Assembly (NCBI GenBank): GCA_030684935.1
Contig: JAUXXH010000056.1
Span: 1-50,295, forward strand
DNA length: 50,295 nt
Direction of reading: 5' to 3'
From: Pseudolabrys sp.
Lineage (GTDB): Bacteria > Pseudomonadota > Alphaproteobacteria > Rhizobiales > Xanthobacteraceae
Below the pieces are notes generated by a model, which did no database searches, was not told the DNA's origin, and saw only the letters and a list, made by a program, of their open reading frames with translations. Below, in pieces: positions 1 through 7,132 of this stretch. Position 1 is the stretch's first letter, and every line of letters starts with the position of its first letter. Made by a program: the position numbers and the translations under genes.

Positions 1-78
1 CGCGCGGCGGCCACAGCCTGCTGTCCGCTTCGCCGTCTGGTCGCTCTTTATTCCTGTCCAAATTGACGCAGTCATCAT
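1..78 (-). CDS. Possible 5' end of a divergent unidentified gene (partial)
   Basis: A minus-strand frame opens at ATG 78 (or ATG 75) and stays open for 26 codons to the window edge. An AGGAG ribosome-binding site at 83-87 lies 4 to 7 bases ahead of the two ATGs. The residues include the stretch KSDQTAKRTAGCGRR. I do not recognise the family. The good Shine-Dalgarno match and divergent position make a real gene plausible, but so short a frame could be chance. Confidence 0.4.
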   Translation of the reverse strand, partial: MMTASIWTGIKSDQTAKRTAGCGRRA

Positions 79-182
79 GTCACTCCTGTGCGTTTTGCCG
101 ATTGCCGTGACTCGCTATCAAGCAAATTGCATGCCGGGAAAGTTCATTGAGTGGATGGCACGATGGTTGCAAGTTTGACGCA

Positions 183-205
183 GGGACGGGCGCAAACCCC
201 GTCCC
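183..205. promoter_or_regulatory. Perfect 8-bp inverted repeat upstream of the amidase operon
   Basis: GGGACGGG (183-190) and CCCGTCCC (198-205) are perfectly complementary around a 7-nt loop. No T-run follows on either strand, so it does not look like an intrinsic terminator. Its place in the divergent intergenic region 79-360 suggests an operator or a 5'-leader hairpin. The role is inferred from position only. The rest of 79-360 shows no convincing -35/-10 pair. Confidence 0.35.
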
Positions 206-360
206 GGAGCAGGACTGCCGCATTCGTAATCACGCGGTGATGAAACGGCGCTCACGCCTTGTTTGCGACACCCATGCGCCGCGATGGGCGCTTGGCAAAA
301 CAGGTTGAATCAAATCGCGGTGACGTTCGGTCAGGCGAGTAATTCTTTGAGGAGTAGACA

Positions 361-1329
361 ATGAACAAAACGGTCGACCCGAAAACGATGGGCAAGACCC
401 ACCTTCTGCAGTCATCGCCAGAGACCGTGCACTGGGGCTTTTTCTACGGCGGGTTGAAGCCGGTGCTCACCATCGATCCGGGCGATCAGGTTGTCATTGA
501 GTGCGTGTCGGGGAATCCGGAGCGGCCGCCACCGGCCGAGTACAAGATCCTGCCCGAGCTGAAGCAGATCCACGAGAAGGCCAAGCGTGGCACCGGTAAC
601 CACATTCTGACCGGTCCGATCTACGTGAATGGCGCCGCTGTCGGCGACGTCCTCGAGGTCAAGATTCTCGACATCGAGCTGCGTCAGGACTGGGGCTTCA
701 ACGGCTACCGTCCTTACGTCGGCACCGTCCCGGAGGACTTCCCGGCGTCGGGCATGATCCAGATCCATCTCGACAAAGAAACCAAGATGGCGACCATGCC
801 GTGGGGCATGAAAGTGCCGGTCGTGCCGTTTTTCGGTCAACTCGCCGTGCAGCCGCCTGAGGCTTTCGGACGCCAGAACAGCAAGGAGCCGCGCGAGTTC
901 GGCGGCAACATCGACTGCAAGGATCTGGTGGCCGGTTCGACGATCTATCTGCCGGTGTGGAACGAGGGTGCGCTGTTCTCGACCGGCGACGGCCACGCCG
1001 CGCAGGGCCACGGCGAAGTCAATGGCACCGCGATCGAGACCTGCCTGAAGGGCACGTTCGAATTCAACCTGCGCAAGGGTCTGGGTTGGACGCTGCCGCG
1101 CGGCGAGACGCCGACGCATTACATCACGTTCGGCCTCGACACCGATCTCGACGACGCCGCGCGCACCGCGGTGAAGCAGATGATCGATTGGATCGTGACG
1201 CTGACCGGCATCACCAGGGAGCAGGCCTACGCTTTGTGCAGCATCGCCGCCGATCTGCACTGCACCCAGACCGTCAACCATGTGAAGGGCGTCCACGCGA
1301 TGATTCCGAAGGCAGTCCTGGAAAGATAG
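361..1329 (+). CDS. Acetamidase/formamidase family amidohydrolase
   Basis: 322 residues, the usual length for the FmdA/AmdA family, which hydrolyses short aliphatic amides to ammonia and the acid. Family-typical stretches are visible: FGGNIDCKDL around residue 180, GDGHAAQGHGEV around 215, and the C-terminal CSIAADLHCTQTVN around 300. There is no signal peptide, so it should be cytoplasmic. The start is set by AGGAG at 350-354. It leads an operon with an ABC ATPase and permease, which suggests that the amide or a related nitrogen compound is imported by that transporter. The exact substrate cannot be read from sequence. Confidence 0.9.
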   Translation: MNKTVDPKTMGKTHLLQSSPETVHWGFFYGGLKPVLTIDPGDQVVIECVSGNPERPPPAEYKILPELKQIHEKAKRGTGNHILTGPIYVNGAAVGDVLEVKILDIELRQDWGFNGYRPYVGTVPEDFPASGMIQIHLDKETKMATMPWGMKVPVVPFFGQLAVQPPEAFGRQNSKEPREFGGNIDCKDLVAGSTIYLPVWNEGALFSTGDGHAAQGHGEVNGTAIETCLKGTFEFNLRKGLGWTLPRGETPTHYITFGLDTDLDDAARTAVKQMIDWIVTLTGITREQAYALCSIAADLHCTQTVNHVKGVHAMIPKAVLER

Positions 1330-1373
1330 GGACCGGCGGAAGTGTGCATGACCCCGAGAAGCAGTGAGCGAAA

Positions 1374-2186
1374 ATGATCCCCACCAACACCGGTTCCAAG
1401 AACTTCGTCGAGATGCACCGCGTCTCCCTGCGCTACGGCGAGGACGGCGACGGCACGCTGGCACTTGAAGACACATCGATGCGCGTCGACCGCGGCGAGT
1501 TTGTCGCTGTGGTCGGCCCGTCGGGCTGCGGCAAGTCTACCCTGATGAAAGTGGTCACCGGCCTCTGGCCGGCGACCAAAGGCGGCGTCATCGTCAATTC
1601 CAAGGAAGTCGACCGGCCGCTCAGCATCACCGGCATGGCGTTCCAGAACCCGACCTTGCTGCCGTGGCGCACGACGATCGACAACGTGATGTTGCCGCTG
1701 GAAATCGTCGAGCCCCACGCCACGCTGATGCGGCGTGACCGCGCGACCTACGAAGCCAAGGCGATGGATCTGCTGGCGCTGGTCGGACTCAAGGGCTTCG
1801 AGCAGAAGTTTCCCTGGGAGTTGTCGGGCGGCATGCAGCAGCGCGCCTCGCTGTGCCGGGCGCTGATCCACGAGCCGGCCTTGCTGATGCTCGACGAGCC
1901 GTTCGGCGCGCTCGACATGTTCACCCGCGAGGAACTGTGGCTGTCGCTGCAGGACCTCTGGCTGGCGCGGCGGCCGACCGTGATCCTGGTCACGCACGAT
2001 CTGCGCGAGGCGGTGTTCCTGGCCGATCGCATCCTGGTGATGAGCGCGCGCCCCGGCAAGATCATCGCCGAACGCATCATCGACCTGCCGCGGCCGCGGA
2101 CGTTGGAGGCTTCCTACGATCCTTACGCGGTCAATCTCGTTCATGATCTGCGCCAGCACATCAGTGCCGCGCGCGAAAACGTATAA
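1374..2186 (+). CDS. NitT/TauT-family ABC transporter ATP-binding protein
   Basis: 270 residues. Walker A GPSGCGKST lies at 48-56, the signature LSGGMQQRAS around 149, and Walker B LLMLDEPF follows, with a switch histidine in VTHDL. The FQNPTLLPWRT Q-loop resembles nitrate/sulfonate/taurine-type importers. It energises uptake with the permease encoded 11 bp downstream. It follows the amidase by 44 bp and is very likely co-transcribed. The ribosome-binding site is weak. No binding protein is encoded in this operon. Confidence 0.93.
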   Translation: MIPTNTGSKNFVEMHRVSLRYGEDGDGTLALEDTSMRVDRGEFVAVVGPSGCGKSTLMKVVTGLWPATKGGVIVNSKEVDRPLSITGMAFQNPTLLPWRTTIDNVMLPLEIVEPHATLMRRDRATYEAKAMDLLALVGLKGFEQKFPWELSGGMQQRASLCRALIHEPALLMLDEPFGALDMFTREELWLSLQDLWLARRPTVILVTHDLREAVFLADRILVMSARPGKIIAERIIDLPRPRTLEASYDPYAVNLVHDLRQHISAARENV

Positions 2187-2197
2187 GGCGAGGCGTT

Positions 2198-3046
2198 ATG
2201 ACAGACACAGCAATCGAGAAGCCCGCACTGGCGGTTCGAACCGTGCGGCGACGCCCCCTGTCGCGCAACAAGACCTTTCGCCGCTTCCTGCCCTGGATGG
2301 TGGTGTTCGGCATCTTCTTCCTCTGGCAGGTTGCGGTGTCGGCGTTCCGGATCGAGGAATTCGTGTTGCCGTCGCCAACATCGATCTTCGCTGCGATGTG
2401 GGAATTCCGTGGTCCGCTCCTGGTCAGCGCCGGGCAAACCTTCATGACCACGGCGATCGGCTTCTCGTGCGCCATCGTGGTGGGCCTTGCCGCCGGCGTC
2501 GCGGTCGGCTCGTCGTCGATGATCTACGCCGCCGTTTATCCGGCGCTGATCGGGTTCAACACCATTCCGAAAGTCGCGGTGGTGCCGATCCTGATCATCT
2601 GGTTCGGCGTCGGTTCGGCGCCGGCCATCATCACGTCGTTCCTGCTGTCCTTCTTCCCGATCCTGGTGAACGTCGCGACCGGCATCGCCACGGTGGAGCC
2701 GGAACTGCAGGACGTGATGCGCGCGCTCGGCGCCAACCGCTGGCAGATGATCAAGAAAGTCGGCCTGCCGCGTTCGATGCCGTTCTTCTTCGCGTCGCTG
2801 AAGGTGGCGATCACCGTGGCCTTCATCGGCTCGATCGTGGCCGAGACCGTCGGCGGCAACAAAGGCATCGGCAGCTTCATGCTGGTGGCGTCATCCCGCT
2901 TCGAGGTGCCGCTGGCCTTTGCCGCGCTTCTGGTCACCAGCATGATGGGCATCATCATGTACACGATCACAAGTACGGCGGAGAAGCGCATGACGGGGTG
3001 GGCGACGCGCGGACCGAACGGTGCGATCTCGGTCGCCGCCGGCTGA
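2198..3046 (+). CDS. NitT/TauT-family ABC transporter permease
   Basis: 282 residues. The N-terminus is charged (residues 1-27), followed by about six hydrophobic segments, including one from residue 30. The inner-membrane EAA loop is recognisable around residue 170, in the ALGANRWQMIKKVGLP segment that docks the ATPase. The start follows the ATPase stop by 11 bp with an AGGCG-type ribosome-binding site. With the ATPase it forms an importer of unknown substrate. The linked amidase suggests an amide, urea-like compound or other small nitrogen source. The periplasmic binding protein must be encoded elsewhere. Confidence 0.93.
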   Translation: MTDTAIEKPALAVRTVRRRPLSRNKTFRRFLPWMVVFGIFFLWQVAVSAFRIEEFVLPSPTSIFAAMWEFRGPLLVSAGQTFMTTAIGFSCAIVVGLAAGVAVGSSSMIYAAVYPALIGFNTIPKVAVVPILIIWFGVGSAPAIITSFLLSFFPILVNVATGIATVEPELQDVMRALGANRWQMIKKVGLPRSMPFFFASLKVAITVAFIGSIVAETVGGNKGIGSFMLVASSRFEVPLAFAALLVTSMMGIIMYTITSTAEKRMTGWATRGPNGAISVAAG

Positions 3047-3118
3047 CCCCGACGTTTGCCGGAAGGCACGCGACTTGATCGTGGGTTAAGAGTCTGGCAA
3101 TAGGGCACCCGCATTGCT

Positions 3119-3138
3119 TGCAGCCGCAACAGGCTGCA
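3119..3138. promoter_or_regulatory. 7-bp inverted repeat upstream of the XRE-cupin regulator
   Basis: TGCAGCC (3119-3125) and GGCTGCA (3132-3138) flank a 6-nt spacer, 41 bp before the regulator's preferred GTG start. Placement between the permease and the regulator gene suggests an autoregulatory operator or a leader hairpin. No T-run follows. The function is inferred from position. Confidence 0.3.
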
Positions 3139-3164
3139 GGCGTGCGGTTGCCGTCAGAAAAGTC

Positions 3165-3170
3165 GGGGAG
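3165..3170 (+). promoter_or_regulatory. Ribosome-binding site that fixes the GTG start of the regulator
   Basis: GGGGAG lies 9 bases before GTG 3180. A possible upstream TTG at 3114 has no such site, so translation most likely begins at 3180. Confidence 0.6.
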
Positions 3171-3179
3171 AAAAAAGCC

Positions 3180-3851
3180 GTGCTGGCCAGATCGAAAAAG
3201 AAAATACCCGCGCCGTTGAGGCGCACCAGAACCAGAAAAAGTGCCGTTGTCATCGATATCGCGGAGCAGGCGACCAGGAAAAAGCCGGAAGTCCGCATCG
3301 GGGCCCAGCTTCGCCATGCGCGCCTGACCAAGGACTACAGCCTGCGCCAGCTTGCCGACGCGGTCGGATGTTCGGAAAGTTTCGTCTCGAAAATCGAGAA
3401 CAACAAGGTCCGCCCCTCGATCGCCATGCTGCACGCGCTGTGTTCCGAACTCGGCATCAATGTCGGGGCGCTGTTCGAGGAATCCGCGGACGGCATCGGC
3501 GACGTGCAGGTCCTGCGCAAGGGCAAGCGCTGGGTCATCCGCGTCGATCCGGAATGGCAGGGCAAGGACATTTCGCTGGAGCAGATCGTGCCGCAACGCG
3601 CGGCGTCGCTGCTGCAGGCCAACATTCTCGAGGTCGCGCCCGGCGGCTACAGCGACGGCTTGATCGAGCATTCGGGCGAGGAGTTCAGCTACATGCTGGC
3701 CGGCACGCTCGAACTGACCATCGGCGAGGAAACCTATCGCCTGATGGAAGGCGACAGCGTGTTCTTCCGCTCGCCGCTGGCGCACGGCTACCGCAATATC
3801 AGCGACAAGGTCGCCCGCGTGCTGTGGGTCAACACGCCGCCGACGTTCTGA
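3180..3851 (+). CDS. XRE-family transcriptional regulator with C-terminal cupin domain
   Basis: 223 residues from GTG 3180. A basic tail (residues 1-38) precedes an HTH_3 helix-turn-helix at about 40-98, which includes SLRQLADAVGCSESFVSKIE. A small-molecule-binding cupin follows at about 145-220, with EHSGEEFSYMLAGTLEL and a GDSVFFRSPLAHGYRN segment. This PuuR-like architecture usually senses a metabolite through the cupin and represses neighbouring catabolic genes. It lies 133 bp after the permease on the same strand and is the natural candidate to control the amidase/ABC operon. The stop codon sits inside an 18-bp perfect palindrome. Confidence 0.88.
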   Translation: MLARSKKKIPAPLRRTRTRKSAVVIDIAEQATRKKPEVRIGAQLRHARLTKDYSLRQLADAVGCSESFVSKIENNKVRPSIAMLHALCSELGINVGALFEESADGIGDVQVLRKGKRWVIRVDPEWQGKDISLEQIVPQRAASLLQANILEVAPGGYSDGLIEHSGEEFSYMLAGTLELTIGEETYRLMEGDSVFFRSPLAHGYRNISDKVARVLWVNTPPTF

Positions 3852-3867
3852 CCGGCGTACGCCGGTC
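3850..3867. repeat. 18-bp perfect palindrome overlapping a stop codon
   Basis: GACCGGCGTACGCCGGTC is self-complementary with no spacer. Its first two bases are the last two of the regulator's TGA stop. It may help end transcription or be an operator. No T-run follows. Confidence 0.4.
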
Positions 3868-3884
3868 GCTCCGATCCCCTTCCG

Positions 3885-3966
3885 CTCGTCCCCGCGAAAG
3901 CGGGGACCCAGGAGCGACCAGCGCTGTGTCAGCAACCCTGGATTCCCGCTTGCGCGGGAATGAGCG
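3885..3966. repeat. Inverted pair of intergenic palindromic repeats (copy A)
   Basis: The left unit runs CTCGTCCCCGCGAAAGCGGGGACCCAGG. The right unit, read in reverse complement, has the same design: CATTCCCGCGCAAGCGGGAATCCAGG. Each unit is a hairpin and the two face each other, as in BIME-type mosaics. The pair lies between convergent genes ending at 3851 and 3984, so it may act as a bidirectional terminator. Confidence 0.75.
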
Positions 3967-3983
3967 GAGCAGATGCGGTATGC

Positions 3984-4889
3984 TCAGTGCGCGGCGTGGT
4001 CGCGGCGCTCGGGCATTTCAAGGAAGTTGAACAGCGAGTGGTAGAAACGGCGCTTGTTCAGCCCGAGATGCGTGATGTGGGCCGAGCCGGGCATGACGAC
4101 GAACTGCTTGTCGTCGTTCGGCAGCCTGGTGAAGAAGCTGGTCAGATCCTCCATGGTGGCGATGCCGTCGTGGGCGCCGCGCATGATAAAGACCGGGCTT
4201 GTCAGCTTCAGCGGATCGACCACGGGCAGCACCGAGCACATATCGACGAAGGTGCCTGACGGCACCGAATCCCCGAACGACAGCTGCAGGTCGGCGACTG
4301 CCTGCGCGACCGCGTCCTCGGCGGTTCCGGCGGCGTCGCGGTGGAAGATGCCGACCAGGTTCTCACGCAACAGCTTGCGGGTATTGCTGGCCTTGTAGTC
4401 GGCGAGGCCCTCGCGGCGCTTTTTCAGCGTCACCGAGCCTTCGCCGGTCCAGACGAAGGCGTCCAGGATCAGCCGGTCGATATGTTGCGGATAGGCCTGC
4501 GCGAACACCGCGGCACGCAGGCCGCCCGACGACTGGCCGTAGAAGCTGAATTGGGTGCGGTCAGTCTCCTTCAGCAAAATAGGCAGCATGGCGCCGATGT
4601 CGTCGACCGCCATGGCGATGTTGGAGTTGCTCGACGTGCGGTCGGAGCGGCCGTAGCCCTCATGGTCGATGGTCCAGACGTCGAAGCCGCGCTCGGCGCA
4701 GATGTCCATCATCGAATACTCGGACTCGCGGCCCGGCACCCGCAGGTCATAGCTCGGCAGCGCGCACAGCGACGAGCCGTGGATCAGAACCAGCACCGGC
4801 TTATTCTTCGGCGTGTCCTTGAACTTGCGGAAGACGAAAAGTTTCACGCCGTTCTTTGTCGGCCAGAATTCCTGGCTGGTGATGGTCAT
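3984..4889 (-). CDS. Alpha/beta hydrolase
   Basis: 301 residues. A serine-hydrolase triad is visible: nucleophile S120 in GQSSG, D241 in RGAHDGI and H271 in GSAHITH, with HGSS (37-40) forming the oxyanion region. There is no signal peptide. ATG 4889 is chosen because AAGGAG lies 9 bases upstream. The frame continues open to 5021, but that extension looks non-coding. It is transcribed away from the deacetylase gene at 5370, with 480 bp between them. The substrate (an ester, lactone or C-C bond) cannot be inferred. Confidence 0.85.
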   Translation of the reverse strand: MTITSQEFWPTKNGVKLFVFRKFKDTPKNKPVLVLIHGSSLCALPSYDLRVPGRESEYSMMDICAERGFDVWTIDHEGYGRSDRTSSNSNIAMAVDDIGAMLPILLKETDRTQFSFYGQSSGGLRAAVFAQAYPQHIDRLILDAFVWTGEGSVTLKKRREGLADYKASNTRKLLRENLVGIFHRDAAGTAEDAVAQAVADLQLSFGDSVPSGTFVDMCSVLPVVDPLKLTSPVFIMRGAHDGIATMEDLTSFFTRLPNDDKQFVVMPGSAHITHLGLNKRRFYHSLFNFLEMPERRDHAAH

Positions 4890-5369
4890 TTTCAGATCTC
4901 CTTTTGAATTGAATGCGCTGTTGGTCGCAGCCTTGACGCAAAGGTGCGCCGGCCCAGGCGGGCAGACGGGATGCGCGGGACTTTCAGGGATGGGGGCACA
5001 CAGATCGTCGCAATTCGACAACGGAAAGGGCCGGGCCTTGCGCCCGAACCTGTCCCGCTATTCGTCAACCCGGCAAGCCTAACCGGCACGGTTCTGGACT
5101 TTTTGTCAAGTTGCTTTATCGCGGCGAGACGCCGGGTTTCGAGGTGCGATAGTTAATACAAAAAGCCAATAAAAAGAAGGTTATGTACGCATGTTGCGCT
5201 TTGTAAAAATGCGCCCCGACAAGGCGCTTGCGCGCTCCCGCATTGCTCATATGCCGATGGTTGTCATCACACTTGACACCCAATCAGGTGGCCTTCAGTA
5301 TTTTCCGGGCCATGCAGTGCCGGCTGCAGCGCGAGCCCGTTCCAAAGCCCCTTTCGGAGATATTTCCCT
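4890..5369. other. 480-bp divergent intergenic region
   Basis: No credible gene was found. A small frame at 5191-5379 lacks coding character and a ribosome-binding site. A minus-strand TTGACA at 5109-5104 could be a -35 for the hydrolase, but no good -10 follows. A better plus-strand promoter candidate lies at 5272-5302. Confidence 0.5.
5272..5302 (+). promoter_or_regulatory. Candidate sigma-70 promoter for the deacetylase gene
   Basis: CTTGACA at 5272-5278 matches the -35 consensus fully. CAGTAT follows at 5296-5301 after 17 bases; it fits the looser alphaproteobacterial -10 (CTATAT-like) at four of six positions. The ATG at 5370 would give a leader of roughly 60 nt. This is predicted from sequence only. 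Confidence 0.4.
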
Positions 5370-6275
5370 ATGCTGTTGATGCCCGGCCAGAAACGTTACG
5401 AACATTCCTCCATCGAACAGCGCAAGGACTACAGTTGGCCGGAAGGCAAACGGCTGGCCTTCTATGTGGCGCTCAACATCGAACATTTCGCCTTCATGAC
5501 CGGTCGCGGCATGGACCCGACCAATCGCGGCGGGGCGCCGTCGACGCGCAACTACGCCTGGCGCGACTATGGCAACCGCGTCGGCATCTGGCGCGTGTTC
5601 CAGATTCTTGACGAACTGAACCTGCCGGCCTCGATCTTGCTGAATGGCGAGGTCGCCGAGCTGTACCCCGACATCGTCGCCAAGATCAAACAGCGCGGCG
5701 ATGACGTGCTGGGTCATGGCCGCACCAATGCCGAGCTGATGAGCGGCCGCTGGGAGCTCGACGAAAAGCGCATCATCGATGACGTCACCCAGGCGATCGA
5801 GAAGTATTGCGGCACCCGGCCGACCGGCTGGATGGGACCCGGCGCGCAGGAATCCGGCATCACGCCGGATCTCTTGCAGGAGGCTGGCTATACCCATCTG
5901 CTTGACTGGCCGATGGACGACCAGCCGCTCTGGATGAAAACCCGCGCGGGCAAGATCCTGTCGGTGCCGTATCCGCTGGAGCCGCTCAACGATGCCGGTA
6001 CCCTGGTGGGGCGCGACCACACCGGCCGCGAGTTCGCCGACATGATCGTCGACGCCTTCGAGGAAATGCTGGAGCAGTCGGAAAAGCAGCCGCTGGTGTT
6101 CGCGCTGTCGCTGCACGGCTTCATCGTCGGCCAGCCGGCGCGGCTGCGTCCGCTGCGCCAAGCGCTCAAGCATTGCGCCGAGCACAAGAACAAGGACCGC
6201 GTCTGGTTCACCCGCGCGGGCGCCATCGCCGATTACTGCTTCAAGCTGCCGCAGGGCACGTTGCTCGGAAGCTGA
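5370..6275 (+). CDS. Polysaccharide deacetylase family protein (PuuE/allantoinase-like)
   Basis: 301 residues of NodB-like carbohydrate-esterase fold. Visible motifs are NIEHF (36-40), the GHGRTNAE segment (115-122) with a metal-type histidine at 116, and a C-terminal SLHGFIVGQPAR strand. The layout is that of the cytoplasmic PuuE-like branch, which acts on amides such as allantoin, rather than secreted chitin deacetylases; there is no signal peptide. GGAG at about 5358 precedes the ATG. The gene is monocistronic, with its own terminator directly after. Substrate is uncertain; amide hydrolysis is inferred from family resemblance. Confidence 0.82.
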   Translation: MLLMPGQKRYEHSSIEQRKDYSWPEGKRLAFYVALNIEHFAFMTGRGMDPTNRGGAPSTRNYAWRDYGNRVGIWRVFQILDELNLPASILLNGEVAELYPDIVAKIKQRGDDVLGHGRTNAELMSGRWELDEKRIIDDVTQAIEKYCGTRPTGWMGPGAQESGITPDLLQEAGYTHLLDWPMDDQPLWMKTRAGKILSVPYPLEPLNDAGTLVGRDHTGREFADMIVDAFEEMLEQSEKQPLVFALSLHGFIVGQPARLRPLRQALKHCAEHKNKDRVWFTRAGAIADYCFKLPQGTLLGS

Positions 6276-6293
6276 TCTGCCTGAAGCGAGAGC

Positions 6294-6327
6294 AAACGCC
6301 GGCGCGATTCATCGCGCCGGCGTTTTT
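6294..6327 (+). terminator. Strong rho-independent terminator
   Basis: AAACGCCGGCGCGA (6294-6307) pairs perfectly with TCGCGCCGGCGTTT (6312-6325) around a TTCA loop, a 14-bp stem, and a run of five T ends at 6327. It lies 18 bp after the deacetylase stop. Confidence 0.9.
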
Positions 6328-6668
6328 ATGTGCCCAACACCGCCCACTCGCCAGTGCGCGACCGGCTTTCGCGGTTATGGAACCCGCTTCAGCGTTTATG
6401 GCGGTGAAGCGTAACGCCTCTCTCGGATCAACCGCGGCACATCATCACATTCGCGTCAATTGAAGTCGGCGTGCCGAGGTCACCGCCGTCATGTTGCAGT
6501 GCGGGTAGCTTGATAATCATGGCGAAAGAACTCTGCGCGTCTGCGCGCGCGCCGTTCGATGCGTTTCAAAGATCGGATTGTTGATTAGAAGCATTCTCAT
6601 TAGAGTTGCGCATCCGAATACAGAGGTCCGATCGCAAGAGGCCCGGAAATTCGACCAGGGAGAGACAC
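6328..6668. other. 341-bp intergenic region before the Mo-hydroxylase/sox cluster
   Basis: No gene was recognised. The only structured element seen is a near-palindrome at 6584-6600, listed separately. A GATAAT at 6512-6517 lacks a -35 at the right distance. The region presumably holds the promoter of the 6669-12990 cluster. Confidence 0.5.
6584..6600. promoter_or_regulatory. Near-palindrome resembling an Irr (ICE) iron-control box
   Basis: ATTAGAA-GCA-TTCTCAT is a 7-bp inverted repeat with a 3-bp spacer and one mismatch. As I recall it, the rhizobial ICE motif bound by Irr follows the same TTAGAA-N3-TTCTAA design. The genes downstream encode 2Fe-2S, haem and molybdenum proteins, for which iron control would make sense. 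The assignment is inference. Confidence 0.3.
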
Positions 6669-7118
6669 ATGGTGCGCCTGACCATCAATGGAAAACCTCA
6701 TGATGTGGACGTGGATCCCAGCACGCCGCTGCTCTGGGCGATCCGCGAGAACGTCGGTCTCACCGGCACAAAATACGGCTGCGGCATTGCGATATGCGGC
6801 GCCTGCACGGTTCACCTCGACGGTGTTGCCACGCGCTCCTGCGCCATGGCGGTGAGCGACGCGGTCGGCAAGGAGATCACCACTATCGAAGGTCTCGCGC
6901 AGAACGGCACGTTGCACCGAGTCCAGCAGGCCTGGATCGCGCACGAAGTGCCGCAGTGCGGCTATTGCCAGAGCGGCATGATCATGGCCGCGGCCGAATT
7001 GCTCAAGAACACGCCGAAGCCGACCGACGCCGACATCGACAATGCCATCACCAATATCTGCCGGTGCGGCACCTTCCAACAAGTCCGCGCGGCGATCCAC
7101 GCCGCCGCGAACGCATGA
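6669..7118 (+). CDS. (2Fe-2S) small subunit of a molybdenum hydroxylase (isoquinoline 1-oxidoreductase type)
   Basis: 149 residues. The N-terminal plant-type ferredoxin domain has C38, C43, C46 and C58 (CGIAICGAC pattern). The C-terminal all-helical 2Fe-2S domain has C97, C100, C131 and C133 (CGYC, CRC). This is the two-cluster electron-transfer subunit of xanthine dehydrogenase-family enzymes. It passes electrons from the molybdopterin to an acceptor, here probably a cytochrome since no FAD subunit is encoded. ATG 6669 has AGGGAG about 7 bases upstream. The next gene encodes the catalytic subunit. Confidence 0.93.
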   Translation: MVRLTINGKPHDVDVDPSTPLLWAIRENVGLTGTKYGCGIAICGACTVHLDGVATRSCAMAVSDAVGKEITTIEGLAQNGTLHRVQQAWIAHEVPQCGYCQSGMIMAAAELLKNTPKPTDADIDNAITNICRCGTFQQVRAAIHAAANA

Positions 7119-7132
7119 TCGGGGAGGCAGCC

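Noticed and set aside
6794..7132. A long N-terminal extension of the molybdopterin subunit starting at 6794
   Set aside because: It overlaps the small-subunit gene in another frame, lacks family character, and the ribosome-binding site at 7121-7125 points to ATG 7133.
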